A stretch of DNA of 64,000 bases from Streptomyces cinerochromogenes (GCF_014648635.1 NZ_BMRM01000011.1:1-64000); one strand, 5' to 3'. Counted from the stretch's first letter, positions 7,255 to 16,691 are shown. Made by a program: numbers and translations. The notes: generated by a model from the letters alone, not told the origin.

Positions 7255-8850
7255 TCAGTACCCGGTCCCCAGCTTCTGCGTCGTGTAGGCGCACTCCGTG
7301 TAGATGTAGCCGGACCTGAGCCGGGCGGTGTCCGAGGCCGGGGTGGCGGTGCTGCCGCCTTTCGTCCTGTGGACGAAGTACGTGGTGCCGACGGGCAGGC
7401 TGATGGTGCGCTGCGGGTAGTGCCTGCTGCTGTCGTTGCAGGGTTTGAAGCCCGAGAAGACGGTGTCCGCGAGGGTGTACGCCTTGCAGCCGCGGCAGCC
7501 CTTGAGCGTGAGACTGCCGGTGACCGGGCCGGTGTACAGGACGGTGATGTCGTCCGGGCTGTCGTTCTTCACCGTGACGGAGATGCTGCCGCCGGAGGCC
7601 GTGGTGGGCAGCTTCCTGCCCGCCGCGGGGAGGGTCTGGGCGATCTCGGCGGCTATGGCGATCTTCTCGGCGCGGGCCCGGTTCCGGTCGTGGCGGTGAC
7701 CGGCGGCGAACTGCTCCATGGTCTTCTGCGCGGCCTGGAAGTCGCCGTCCTCGTACTGGTCGACACCGCAGGCGTACGCGCCGGCGTCGCCGCTGCGCCC
7801 GGCCCTGCCCGCGGCCCTCGCCAGCCTGCCGTCCGTGTCACCGGCCGAGCGGGCCAGGTCGCCGATCCGGGTGCCGAGGCCCCGCAACTGCTCGACGGCG
7901 GTGCAGGGTTCGTCGCCGCCGACGGCCCGTTCCGCCTTCCCCACCGCGGCGTCGACCGCGGGCACCACCCTGGCCGCCGCCGCGGACCGCGGGAAGGTGT
8001 CCAGCAGGTCGCCGAAGCGGGTGACCCAGTCCGTCCGGCCGCCTGCCAGCTGCCGGGCACCGCACTCGTACAGGGCGTTCGCGAGCCGGTCGTCGGGCCA
8101 GCCGGCCAGCGACCCCAGCTGCTCCTTCGGCATCGTGTCCGGCACGGTGCGCAGGTACGTCAGCGGCTCCACGGCAGCGCAGTAGTCGCGGTGGCCGTAG
8201 GCCGCGCCGACCGTCGTGTAGTAGGTGCGCAGGCTGGCGGGGACGCGGTGTGCCGCGCGGGAGCCGGCGTGGTGGACGGCGATGTCGCGGTAGACCTCCA
8301 GGGCGGTGCCGTAGTCCGCCCGGGCGGAGCCGAACGGCCGCCGGCCGCTCGTGGCCACCAGGTCGTCGGCGCGTTCCAGGCGGCCGAGCAGGGCCTGCTC
8401 CACGGCCTCGTCGTGGGCGTCCTCGTACCAGAGGGCGCCGCCGGCCGGTACGGCGAGCAGCAGCACGCCCAGCAGCAGGGCGAGGGGCGCTCGGCCCGGC
8501 CAGGCAGGCCGGGCGCGCAGGCCGGCGAACGCGCCGTGGACGGCGGTCACCAGCAGGAACGCGGCACAGCCGGCGAGCAGGGCCGCGGGAACGCCGTCGG
8601 CGTCCGCGGGAAGCGCGACGAGCAGCAGCACGGCGGTCGCCGTCCAGCAGACGGCGGCGAGCACCCAGCGGCGCAGGAGTGCGTAACCGAGGCCGAGACC
8701 GCTCAGGTTGAGCAGGGCGATCGCGACGGCCCGCACGGCGTCCGGCGGCGCGGGCGGCGGCCCGGCGGGTCTCGGCGGCGGACTCGGCGGCATGGGCGGC
8801 AGCGGCGGCCCGCCGTATGCCTGGTTCGGACCGTACGGACCTCCGGACAT
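7255..8850 (-). CDS. Large membrane-anchored protein of unknown function
   Basis: A 531-residue protein. Residues 1-38 are Gly/Pro-rich and cytoplasmic. Four hydrophobic segments follow between about residues 40 and 165. The remaining 360 residues are predicted extracytoplasmic, helical in the first part (TPR-like spacing of Ala/Tyr/Cys) with many Cys, and ending in a strand-rich domain containing SVTVKNDSPDDITVLYTGP and paired Cys (CRGCKAY, CND, TECAY). Similar membrane proteins occur in other streptomycetes without a known role. It is divergent from the FUSC gene and convergent with the isomerase. Confidence 0.7.
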   Translation of the reverse strand: MSGGPYGPNQAYGGPPLPPMPPSPPPRPAGPPPAPPDAVRAVAIALLNLSGLGLGYALLRRWVLAAVCWTATAVLLLVALPADADGVPAALLAGCAAFLLVTAVHGAFAGLRARPAWPGRAPLALLLGVLLLAVPAGGALWYEDAHDEAVEQALLGRLERADDLVATSGRRPFGSARADYGTALEVYRDIAVHHAGSRAAHRVPASLRTYYTTVGAAYGHRDYCAAVEPLTYLRTVPDTMPKEQLGSLAGWPDDRLANALYECGARQLAGGRTDWVTRFGDLLDTFPRSAAAARVVPAVDAAVGKAERAVGGDEPCTAVEQLRGLGTRIGDLARSAGDTDGRLARAAGRAGRSGDAGAYACGVDQYEDGDFQAAQKTMEQFAAGHRHDRNRARAEKIAIAAEIAQTLPAAGRKLPTTASGGSISVTVKNDSPDDITVLYTGPVTGSLTLKGCRGCKAYTLADTVFSGFKPCNDSSRHYPQRTISLPVGTTYFVHRTKGGSTATPASDTARLRSGYIYTECAYTTQKLGTGY

Positions 8851-9057
8851 GATGGCTCCCCCCGGTCAACTACGCCCGCATGTCTGTGGGTTGGCAGTGT
8901 ACGGGCGGAGGCACGTACCCGACAGAGGTACACAGGACCACTGTTTCCTACACAACCTTTATTTGCCATGCGCCCCATTTGTCCGATTATCCTGGGCGGC
9001 CGTGCCGGGCCGACCGAGCGGCCCGCGGATCCCGACGAGGAAGGGGGCGAGGACAGC

Positions 9058-10161
9058 ATGCGCGGCGCACGGTGGCCCGCTCTGCCGGCGCGGATGCGAC
9101 GGATCGCCCGGACCGACGGCGCCGGGGCCGCCCGGGCGACCGTGGCCGCCGGGCTGACCTGGCAGACCTGTACGGCGCTGCTGCACACGTCCGCCCCGTA
9201 CGCGGGGGCCGTGGCGGCGCTGCTCATCGTCGAGACGACGGTGGTGCGCACGGTCTCCGCGGCCCTGCGCTACGGCGCGGGCTGTCTGCTCGGCGTGGTC
9301 ATCGCCGTACCCGGTGCCCTGTACGTCCGGCCCGGCATGGCGGGTCTGGCCCTGGTCGTCTTCGCGTCCCTGCTGCCGGCCCGGCACGGCTTCCTCGGGC
9401 ACCACGGCATCCACCTGCCGACGACCGCGCTGATCACGTTCGCCCTGGTGCGCGGCCACCACCCCGGTGAGCTGCTCTCCCACCTGGGGGAGATCGTGCT
9501 GGGCATCGCCTTCGGCCTGGCGTGCAGCGCGCTGCTGCTCCCCGCCGTGCGGGTACGGTCCGCCGAGCGGGCACTGGAGGAGCTGCGGGCGCTGGTCGCC
9601 CGGTATCTCGACGGGCTGGCCGACACGGTCGTGGCCCGGCGGCCCCGGGACGTGCTCGGTCCCGGCTGGGAGCGGGACCTCGACACGGCGCTGGAGCGCG
9701 CCCGCACGGCCGTGGACGAGGCGCACGAGAGCATGCGCTTCAACGTGCGGCCCGTCGCCCGGCGCCGCCGCTGGCACCTGGACCGCCGGGTGCTGCGGAC
9801 CCTGTCCGACGTGGCGCGCGAGCTGGCCGCCCAGGGCCGGCTCCTCGACGCGGACCCCGGCGCCGCCGCTCCCGGAACCCGCTTCGCCCAGCCGTACGCC
9901 CGGCTGCTGCGCACGACCGCGCTGTGCGCCTACTCCTGCCGGGGCGGCCGGCCGCACCCCGCCCTGCCCGCCACCCGGCAGGCCCTGCACCGGCTCGGCC
10001 CGGCCGGCTGCGATCCCCCGGCCGCCGGTACCGAGGCCGGCCGCCTGCTCCGGCACCTGGAGTCGGCCCTGTCCTGCCTGTCGGCCCCGGCCCCCGCCCC
10101 TCCCGCCCGCACCACCCGCCGCCGGGCACGCAGCCCGCTACGGCCCCCCACGCGACGATGA
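9058..10161 (+). CDS. FUSC/ArAE-type (aromatic acid exporter-like) membrane protein
   Basis: A 367-residue protein with five or six N-terminal membrane segments (about residues 25-165), among them AALLIVETTVVRTVSAALRY and LLGVVIAVPGALYV. A long cytoplasmic helical half with ERALEELRALVARYLDGL follows. This is the FUSC/aromatic acid exporter layout, which is proposed to export organic acids or other amphipathic solutes. ATG at 9058 is chosen because of the GAGGA-type ribosome site and because longer readings run through the divergent promoter region. Its stop overlaps the next gene's start as ATGA. Confidence 0.8.
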   Translation: MRGARWPALPARMRRIARTDGAGAARATVAAGLTWQTCTALLHTSAPYAGAVAALLIVETTVVRTVSAALRYGAGCLLGVVIAVPGALYVRPGMAGLALVVFASLLPARHGFLGHHGIHLPTTALITFALVRGHHPGELLSHLGEIVLGIAFGLACSALLLPAVRVRSAERALEELRALVARYLDGLADTVVARRPRDVLGPGWERDLDTALERARTAVDEAHESMRFNVRPVARRRRWHLDRRVLRTLSDVARELAAQGRLLDADPGAAAPGTRFAQPYARLLRTTALCAYSCRGGRPHPALPATRQALHRLGPAGCDPPAAGTEAGRLLRHLESALSCLSAPAPAPPARTTRRRARSPLRPPTRR

Positions 10162-11396
10162 CCCAGCACACCACGTCCGAGCACACCGCCCCTCAGCCCG
10201 CCACCCCCGCGAGCGCCGGTCCCCGGCGACCGGCCCGGACCCCGCGCGGCCGCCTCGCCGGAGCCCGTCCGCTGCCGGCGGCGGCCCCGGTCCTGCTGAT
10301 GGCCGTGGTCGCCGTGACCGATCTGCTCACCCCCGACTGGCTGCACGTCTCCCCGGTCATGGCCGCCGTGCCCGTGCTGGCCTCGGTGCTGCTCCCGCTG
10401 TGGGCCACCGCGTCCCTCGCCTGCGCCGCGCTGGCAGTGACCGCCCTGCTCCAGGCGGACGCGGGCCAGTGCGGGCATCCGGACTCCGACGTCGTGCTGT
10501 TCAGCCTGTTCGTGGTCGGGCTGACCTCGATGGCCGCCTGTTCGCTGCGCGGGCGCCGGGAACGCCAGTTGCAGCAGGTCCGCTCGGTCGCGGAGACGGC
10601 ACAGCGGGCGCTGATGCACCCCCTCCCCCACCGGCTCGGCCCGCTGGCGCTGCGCGGGGTGTACCTGCCCGCCGAGTCGGAGGCGAGGATCGGCGGCGAC
10701 TTCTACGAGGCACTGCACACGCCGTACGGCAACCGGGTCCTGATCGGCGACGTCCGGGGCAAGGGGCTGCCTGCCGTCGGCGCGTCCGCCGCCCTGCTCG
10801 GCGCGTTCCGGGAACTGGCCTTCCAGGAGCGGTCGTTGACCCGGGTCGCCGAGCGGCTGGACGAGCGGGCGCGGCGGCAGATCGCCGCCGTGGACGCGCT
10901 CGTCGGCGAGGAACGGCCGGACGCGTCCGGGTCGCTGTTCACCGAGCGGTTCGCGACCGCGCTCCTGGTGGAGTTCCCGCCCGGCGAGCCCGTGGCCCGC
11001 CTCGTGCACTGCGGGCACCCCGAGCCGTTCCTCGTCCGCGCCGGGCAGGTGCACGGCCTGCTCCCCGACCGGCCCGGCGCCCCGCTCGGACTCGGCGACC
11101 TGCTGGAGACGGAACCGGCCGCGCAGAACGTGCCGTTCGGCCCGGGCGACCGGCTGCTGCTCTACACGGACGGGTTCATCGAGGCCCGGGACCGGCGGGG
11201 CCGCTTCCTCGACCTGACCGCGCACGTCGAGGCGCACGCCGGCCGGCCCCTGGAGGCGATGGTCGCCGGTCTGCGCCGGGACCTCCTCCGGCATGTGCAC
11301 GGCGACCTCGGGGACGACGCGGCGCTGGTGGCGCTGGAGCGGCTGTCCGAGGACCCGGAGCCACCGGGACCCGGCCACCGGCACCCCGGTCCGTGA
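10158..11396 (+). CDS. Membrane PP2C/SpoIIE-type serine phosphatase
   Basis: A 412-residue protein. An N-terminal linker is followed by three membrane segments (about residues 38-130) and a SpoIIE-type PP2C phosphatase domain from about residue 150. Metal-binding signatures are EARIGGDFYEA, IGDVRGKGLPAV, HCGHPEPFLV, LLLYTDGFIEARD and GDDAALVAL. Such enzymes usually dephosphorylate anti-anti-sigma factors. No receiver, PAS or GAF domain is present, so input would come through the membrane part. It is translationally coupled to the FUSC transporter (ATGA overlap), which suggests a shared envelope-stress role. Confidence 0.88.
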   Translation: MTQHTTSEHTAPQPATPASAGPRRPARTPRGRLAGARPLPAAAPVLLMAVVAVTDLLTPDWLHVSPVMAAVPVLASVLLPLWATASLACAALAVTALLQADAGQCGHPDSDVVLFSLFVVGLTSMAACSLRGRRERQLQQVRSVAETAQRALMHPLPHRLGPLALRGVYLPAESEARIGGDFYEALHTPYGNRVLIGDVRGKGLPAVGASAALLGAFRELAFQERSLTRVAERLDERARRQIAAVDALVGEERPDASGSLFTERFATALLVEFPPGEPVARLVHCGHPEPFLVRAGQVHGLLPDRPGAPLGLGDLLETEPAAQNVPFGPGDRLLLYTDGFIEARDRRGRFLDLTAHVEAHAGRPLEAMVAGLRRDLLRHVHGDLGDDAALVALERLSEDPEPPGPGHRHPGP

Positions 11397-11494
11397 ACGG
11401 TCCCCTTTCGGACCGTTTTCCCGTCCCCCGTCCGGCCGGGCACCGGGTCGCCGATGATGGGCGGGACGCAGCCGGCGAGGGGAGGGAGACGGCC

Positions 11495-12073
11495 GTGGGG
11501 TGGACGACCGAGGAGTTCGGGGAGGCCCACGAGGGCATCGTGGGAGCCGTCCTGGCCGACGGCAGTGAGCCCAAGCCCGCGTACGTCGACGTCGGCAGCG
11601 GCGCCGAGACGTACCGGACCTGCGAGTGGTGGGCGTACGACGGCCGGATGAGCCGGCCGCGGGCGACGGCGGTGCGCGCCTCGTGCAGCTGCGGCTGGCG
11701 CGGGCCGAGCAGCCCCCTCGACTGGGACGAGCTGGACCGGGACGGTCTGGAGGAGCTGGACGTCTCGGGGCCGCGCCGGGACTGGAGCGAGCACATCCGG
11801 ACGGTGGAGCGGCGGACGGTGCCGCTGCCGGACGAGCTGGCCCACCTGCTGGCCGCCCTGGAGGACAAGCTGTTCGCGCTGGCCGAGGACGCGCCGGCCG
11901 CCGCGCTGCGGGCCGTCACCGCACTGGACCGGCTGACCCGGCGGGCCGGACGGGAAGCGGCCTGCCTGATCGAGGAGGACGGCGAGCAGCGCTGGGAGGA
12001 CCTCGGCCGGGCCCTCGGCGTCGACGCCCACCGGGCCCGGTCCCTGGTGACCCGCTATCTGCTGCCGCACTGA
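11495..12073 (+). CDS. Conserved hypothetical protein with C-terminal helical domain
   Basis: A 192-residue protein starting at GTG with GGAGGGAG upstream. The first half contains a strand-rich segment with RTCEWWAYDGRMSRPRATAV and CSCGWRGPSSPLDWDELD, giving a Cys-x-Cys-Gly-Trp-Arg element typical of small actinobacterial proteins. The second half is helical, with repeated Leu and Ala, and ends in WEDLGRALGVDAHRARSLV, which resembles a helix-turn-helix. No function can be assigned. A DNA-binding role is possible but weakly supported. Confidence 0.65.
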   Translation: MGWTTEEFGEAHEGIVGAVLADGSEPKPAYVDVGSGAETYRTCEWWAYDGRMSRPRATAVRASCSCGWRGPSSPLDWDELDRDGLEELDVSGPRRDWSEHIRTVERRTVPLPDELAHLLAALEDKLFALAEDAPAAALRAVTALDRLTRRAGREAACLIEEDGEQRWEDLGRALGVDAHRARSLVTRYLLPH

Positions 12074-12322
12074 ACCACGCCGTCACCGGCGCGCCGCCGG
12101 CGTGAGCGCCGGGGCCGCGACCGCCCGCGCCACCGATGGTCCTGCCGCGCTCGCGGGCGGACTCCCGGACCCCGGCCTGCGTACGGCGGGGTCCGGCACG
12201 TCGAGCGCCCCGGCGAGTCGGGGCACGCGGTGAACGCGGGCGGCGCGGTGCCGGACGGCCGCCTCGGCGCTGCCGGTCCGGCCCGGGGAGCCCGCGGGGC
12301 GCCGCAGGCGGACACCAGCCGG

Positions 12323-13285
12323 TCACCGACCCGTCTGCACACGCGGTCGGTGGGCGAAGGCGCTGCGGTACGCGGCCGGGGTCATGCCGATCTGACGGCT
12401 CAGGTGCTGGCGGAGCGACTCGCCGGAGCCGAGGCCGCTGCGGCGGGCCACGTGGTCGACGGTGAGGTCGGTCGTCTCCAGCAGCTCGCGGGCCCGCAGC
12501 AGGCGCTGCTGAAGCAGCCACTGGAACGGGGTCACGCCGGTCTCGGTGGTGAAGCGGCGGGTCAGGGTCCGCACACTGACCTTGGCCCGACCGGCCAGGT
12601 CGTGGAGGGAGATCGGCTGGTCCAGGTGTTGCAGTGCCCAGATGCGGGCCGCGTCCAACGAGGAGTCGGTCTCGGCCGGTAGCGGGGTCTGCACGAACTG
12701 CGCCTGCCCGCCGTGGCGCACGGGGGTGACGACGGCGGCGCGGGCCGCCGCGTTGGCCACGGCCGCGCCGTGGTCGGAGCTGATCAGGTGGAGGCACAGG
12801 TCGATCCCGGCGGCCGAGCCCGCACCGGTGATGATCGGTCCGTCCTCGGCGAACAGCCGGTCGGCGTCCACGCGCACCGAGGGGAAGGCGCGCTGCAGTT
12901 CCTCGGCCAGGGCCCAGTGAGTGGTGGCGGTACGGCCGTCGAGGAGCCCGGCCTGCGCGAGGACGAAGGCGCCGCTGCAGATCGAGGCGACGCGCTTGCC
13001 CGCGGCGACCGCCTCCCGCAGGGCGTCCAGTGCGGCCGGTTCGGCGTCGTGCCGGCTGGCCGTCGAGGGGACGATCACCGTGTCCGCGGCCGCGACCGCC
13101 TGAAGGCCGTGCCGGATCACCACCTCGATGCCACCGGAGGCGGCGACCGTACCGGGCGTGGCGGTGCACACCGTCACCTCGTAGCCGGGGCGTCCCGCGA
13201 GTTCGGCGGCGCCGAGCAACGTCGACGGCATGGAGAGGTCGAAGGGCTTGACCGCGGGGACGGCCAGAACGGCGACACGATGCAT
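12323..13285 (-). CDS. GlxA-family (DJ-1/PfpI + AraC) transcriptional regulator
   Basis: A 320-residue regulator. Residues 1-170 form a DJ-1/PfpI-like class I amidotransferase fold with the nucleophile-elbow segment VASICSGAFVLAQAGLLDGR. Residues about 215-310 form an AraC DNA-binding domain with two HTHs, including ISLHDLAGRAKVSVRTLTRR and DLTVDHVARRSGLGSGESLR. Such proteins sense metabolites without enzymatic activity. It is divergent from an epimerase-like gene 146 nt away with a palindrome between them, so it probably regulates that gene and itself. The start MHRVAVLAV fits the beginning of the DJ-1 strand; the longer reading adds unrelated residues. Confidence 0.9.
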   Translation of the reverse strand: MHRVAVLAVPAVKPFDLSMPSTLLGAAELAGRPGYEVTVCTATPGTVAASGGIEVVIRHGLQAVAAADTVIVPSTASRHDAEPAALDALREAVAAGKRVASICSGAFVLAQAGLLDGRTATTHWALAEELQRAFPSVRVDADRLFAEDGPIITGAGSAAGIDLCLHLISSDHGAAVANAAARAAVVTPVRHGGQAQFVQTPLPAETDSSLDAARIWALQHLDQPISLHDLAGRAKVSVRTLTRRFTTETGVTPFQWLLQQRLLRARELLETTDLTVDHVARRSGLGSGESLRQHLSRQIGMTPAAYRSAFAHRPRVQTGR

Positions 13286-13328
13286 GGCTGGATCCTTGGA
13301 TCTCGTGGCTTTCAGGCCAGTGACCCTA

Positions 13329-13344
13329 CCGTGCGTCCGCACGG
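13329..13344. promoter_or_regulatory. Palindrome in divergent promoter region
   Basis: Perfect 7-bp arms (CCGTGCG and CGCACGG) around 2 nt lie between the GlxA-type regulator and the epimerase gene. It is a plausible operator, although AraC-type proteins often use direct repeats. Confidence 0.4.
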
Positions 13345-13431
13345 CAGAGTGGGGCGAGCGGTCGGGCCCCCGCGCACCACGCCTCCCCGGTAGGGGCGGC
13401 GTTCCATTCCTACGGACAGCGGAGACACGTC

Positions 13432-14328
13432 ATGGCTGAATCAGTCGTCATCGGGGCAGGCGCGACAGGGGTCGCGACCGCCAGGCAACTGGCCGACGGC
13501 GGCAAGCGGGTACGCCTCATCACCCGCGGCGGCGGTGGCCCCGACCACCCCGGCATCGAAAGGATCGCCCTGGACGCCGGCCGCACCGACGAGCTGGCCG
13601 AGGCACTGGCCGGGGCGACCACGGTCTTCAACGCCGCCATGACCGCCTACCAGACCTGGCCGGAGACCCTGCCGCCGTTGTTCGCCTCGATCCTCGCCGC
13701 GACCGAGCGGGCCGGGGCCGACTACGTGATGCTCGGCAACCATTACGGCTATCAGCAGACCACCGGGCCGGTCACCGAGCGCACCCCGATGGCCCCGGAC
13801 ACCCGGAAGGGCCGGGTGAGGGCCGAGCTGTGGCGGCAGGCCAAGGACGCCCATGACGAAGGGCGGCTGCGGGTCACCGAAGTGCGGGCCGGCCAGTACC
13901 TGGGCCCCGGAGCGGTCTCGGCGTTCACGCTGCTGGTCGCGCCCCGGGTCCGCGAGGGCGAACTGGCTCTGGTCCACGGCAACCCCGACGCGGCGCACTC
14001 GTTCTCGTACACCGAGGACGTCGCGGCGGCGCTGGTGGCGGTCAGCGGTGACGAGCGGTCCTGGGGACGGGCCTGGCACGCCCCGGTCATCACCACGACC
14101 CAGCGCCAGGCCGCGACGGTCGTCGCCGAACTCCACGGAGCGCCCGAACCGCGCCTGGAGCCGCTCACCGAACGGGATCTGGCGCTGCTGTCCTTCACCG
14201 ATCCACTGTGGCGGGAGTTCGCCGAGATGAGCTACATGTCCGAGCGTCCGTTCCTCGTGGACGACAGCGACGTCCGCGACACCTTCGGGCTGCGGCCCGC
14301 GACGCTCCGCGAAGCGCTGGCGGCCTGA
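13432..14328 (+). CDS. NAD(P)-binding epimerase/dehydratase-like protein
   Basis: A 298-residue Rossmann-fold protein of the extended/atypical SDR type. The N-terminal dinucleotide motif is VIGAGATGVATARQLADGG. Later segments include VFNAAMTAYQTWPETLPPL, which occupies the usual position after the fourth strand, DYVMLGNHYGYQQ, and a substrate-loop DAAHSFSYTEDVAAALV. The YxxxK dyad is not intact: a Tyr occurs in NHYGYQ but the expected Lys is not obvious. It could therefore be a reductase-like binding protein. It ends at a strong hairpin. The divergent GlxA-type regulator is the likely controller. Confidence 0.8.
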   Translation: MAESVVIGAGATGVATARQLADGGKRVRLITRGGGGPDHPGIERIALDAGRTDELAEALAGATTVFNAAMTAYQTWPETLPPLFASILAATERAGADYVMLGNHYGYQQTTGPVTERTPMAPDTRKGRVRAELWRQAKDAHDEGRLRVTEVRAGQYLGPGAVSAFTLLVAPRVREGELALVHGNPDAAHSFSYTEDVAAALVAVSGDERSWGRAWHAPVITTTQRQAATVVAELHGAPEPRLEPLTERDLALLSFTDPLWREFAEMSYMSERPFLVDDSDVRDTFGLRPATLREALAA

Positions 14329-14337
14329 TGCCGCGCT

Positions 14338-14364
14338 GGGCGGGCCGGATCTCCCGGCCCGCCC
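14338..14364 (+). terminator. Hairpin terminator after the epimerase gene
   Basis: An 11-bp perfect GC stem (GGGCGGGCCGG and CCGGCCCGCCC) with a 5-nt loop begins 9 nt after the stop codon. It separates this gene from the hydrogenase operon. Confidence 0.75.
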
Positions 14365-14557
14365 GAACAGCGCGGTCAGGCAGGGGCGGGGCCGGCGAAG
14401 CAGCCGCAGGTGAAGATCGTGCGCACCGTCCTTCATGGTGCGAGCGGTGGGGCCCCTTCCCCTGTCCGGCCCAATGACGGTGCGCCGGGGAAGCGGGCCG
14501 GCGTGAGGAGTGTGACCGTGGGGAGAGGTCGGCGGACACGAGCGGCGAGGAGCGGGC

Positions 14558-16159
14558 ATGGCGAACGGAGTCGGCGAGGGCTGTGCGCAGCTGAGCGCCG
14601 TGGCGGACGCCGTGCTGTACGAGGGCTATCTGCTCTACCCGTATCGCCGTTCCTCGGCGAAGAACCGGGTCCGCTGGCAGTTCGGGGTGTTGCTCCCGCG
14701 GAACTGGGTGGAGCGGGACGGACCGGTCAAGCCCGGTGTCTCCGGCTCCGCCGACTCCTGGTACCAGCGGACCGAGTGCCTGGTGCGGGCCCGGCACGCC
14801 GGCGCGGCGCTGCGGGTGCGGGTGCGGTACCTGCAACTGCAGCACAAGCAGGTGGAGACGGCCGACACCGACGGAGGGCATCGCCCGGTCGAGTCGCTGC
14901 GGACGGCGGACGGGGTCACCCACCTGTCGTTCGAGGAGGCGGTGCCCCGCGAGACCGAGGTGGTGGTCCCGCTCGCCGAGCTGGTGCGGGGCGGGCGGAC
15001 CGCCGTCGTGGGGGCGCCGGCCGGCACGGAGTACGAACCGCTTCCGTCGGGGGCGGGGCGCATCGTGCGCCGGCGCCGGCAGGTCCGGGCGCAGACCTCG
15101 GTCGTGGCCGAGCCGCTCGGTCCGGGGCTGTACCGGCTGCGGGTGCGCACCGAGAACACCGCCGACGGGGCCGACCCGGGGGCGCCGCGCGCCGCGGTGC
15201 TGGGGCAGGCGCTGCTCGCCACGCACACCCTCCTCGAAGGCGACGGAGCGGAGTTCGTGTCGCTGATCGATCCGCCCGCGGGCCTCGCCGAGCAGGCGCG
15301 CGGCTGCCGCAACGCGTTCACGTTCCCCGTGCTCGGCGGGGCATCGCCGGACCCGGCGAGCGACGACGGGGCGACCGGCCCGCTGCTGCTGTCGGCGCCG
15401 ATCATCCTGCCGGACCACCCTCAGGTGGCGCCGGAGAGCCCGGGCGATCTGCACGACGCGGCGGAGATCGACGAGATCCTCACGCTGCGCACGATGCTGC
15501 TGACCGACGAGGAGAAGGCGGAGGCCCGGGCCACCGATCCACGGGCCGCGCGGATCCTCGACCGGGTGGAGACCATGCCCCGGGAGGTCTTCGCCCGGCT
15601 GCACGGCGCCATCCGCTCCCTGACCCCCGCGCAGGGCGCTGTCCCGACCCCGGCACAGAGCCCGGCCGGCCCGACACCGGCACAGAGCCCCGCTGCCCCG
15701 ACCCCGGCACAGGGCACCGCCACCCTGCCCCCCGCACCGAGCCCCGCCACCGGGCGGCCCGTCTGGTGGCAGGAGGGCGGCGACGACGGGCTGTCCCCGT
15801 CGACCGACACCGTGCTGGTGGACGGGGTGCCCGTGGGCGGCGGCAGCCGGGTGCTGCTGTGTCCGCGCGGCCGGGGCGCCGACGCCCAGGACATGTTCCT
15901 GGACGGGCGGACCGCACGGGTGGCCGCGGTCCTTCCCGACGTGGACGGCGGCGTCCACCTGGCCGTCACCGTGGACGACGATCCCGCCGCCGAACTCCAC
16001 GGCTGGTACGGCAGGTTCCACTACTTCCGGCCCGACGAGGTCGCACCGCTCGGCGGGGCCGAGACACCGGGTCCGGCCCAACCACCCCGGCCGCAGTCCC
16101 CGCGGCCCGCGCGTCCGGCCGACCGGCCGGAGGAGGGACGGTTCGATGGATGCCCTTGA
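14558..16159 (+). CDS. Hydrogenase-locus protein of unknown function
   Basis: A 533-residue protein heading the hydrogenase structural operon. It begins with a conserved-looking segment LYEGYLLYPYRRSSAKNR. A strand-rich domain follows to about residue 290, then a helical segment around residues 300-345 (EIDEILTLRTMLLTDEEKA). A Pro/Ala/Gln low-complexity stretch (about 355-400) contains TPAQSPA repeats, and a C-terminal domain contains GSRVLLCPRGRGADAQDMFLDG. No catalytic motif is recognised. It overlaps the hemerythrin gene by 14 nt, so it belongs to the operon. It may be an accessory or scaffold protein for the group 1h-like hydrogenase; that is inference from position. Confidence 0.7.
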   Translation: MANGVGEGCAQLSAVADAVLYEGYLLYPYRRSSAKNRVRWQFGVLLPRNWVERDGPVKPGVSGSADSWYQRTECLVRARHAGAALRVRVRYLQLQHKQVETADTDGGHRPVESLRTADGVTHLSFEEAVPRETEVVVPLAELVRGGRTAVVGAPAGTEYEPLPSGAGRIVRRRRQVRAQTSVVAEPLGPGLYRLRVRTENTADGADPGAPRAAVLGQALLATHTLLEGDGAEFVSLIDPPAGLAEQARGCRNAFTFPVLGGASPDPASDDGATGPLLLSAPIILPDHPQVAPESPGDLHDAAEIDEILTLRTMLLTDEEKAEARATDPRAARILDRVETMPREVFARLHGAIRSLTPAQGAVPTPAQSPAGPTPAQSPAAPTPAQGTATLPPAPSPATGRPVWWQEGGDDGLSPSTDTVLVDGVPVGGGSRVLLCPRGRGADAQDMFLDGRTARVAAVLPDVDGGVHLAVTVDDDPAAELHGWYGRFHYFRPDEVAPLGGAETPGPAQPPRPQSPRPARPADRPEEGRFDGCP

Positions 16160-16691
16160 GATGCTGGCGCACGACCACCGCATGGTCGAGCAGCTGTTCC
16201 GCGACTACCACGCGGCAGCCTCCGACCGGCAGCGGCGCGGCGTCGCCGAGCTGCTGGTCCGTGAGCTGTCCAAGCACGCCGCGCTGGAGGAGATGCTCGT
16301 CTACCCGCTGGCAAGGAAGGTACTCCCGGACGGCGAACAGGAGGTGGACGAGCATCTGAGCGAGCACCTGGCGGTGAAGAAGACCCTCCTCGAACTGGAC
16401 CGGCTCGGTGCGGGCGACCCGCGCGCCGACGAACTCGTGGACCAGCTGCGCCGGGAGGTCGAGGAGCACATCCGCGAGGAGGAGGCCGTGATGATGCCCC
16501 GGCTGCGCGAGGCCGTCTCCCGGCAGGAACTGGACGAGCTGGGCCGGTCCATCGCCCGGGCCAGGCAGGGCGCACCGACCCGGCCGCACCCGAACGCCCC
16601 CGAGAAGCCCCCGGCCCTGAGCCTGGCGGCCCCGCTGGCCGCGGCATACGACCGACTCCGAGACCGACTGCAGCGGAGGCCCACGACATGA
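16146..16691 (+). CDS. Hemerythrin HHE-domain protein
   Basis: A 181-residue four-helix HHE cation-binding protein. Iron ligands are visible as DHRMVEQLF, KHAALEEMLVYPL, DEHLSEHLAVKKTL and EEHIREEEAVMMPRLRE, spaced as in bacterial hemerythrins. The C-terminal 40 residues are Pro-rich and probably unstructured. It starts inside the 3' end of the upstream gene and overlaps the hhyS start by 4 nt, so it is part of the hydrogenase operon. A di-iron O2-binding protein here may buffer oxygen near the hydrogenase; that is inference. Confidence 0.88.
   Translation: MDALEMLAHDHRMVEQLFRDYHAAASDRQRRGVAELLVRELSKHAALEEMLVYPLARKVLPDGEQEVDEHLSEHLAVKKTLLELDRLGAGDPRADELVDQLRREVEEHIREEEAVMMPRLREAVSRQELDELGRSIARARQGAPTRPHPNAPEKPPALSLAAPLAAAYDRLRDRLQRRPTT

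Noticed and set aside
7369..9057. Upstream extension of the FUSC reading frame
   Set aside because: It runs antisense to the membrane protein at 7255-8850, and a good start with ribosome site exists at 9058.
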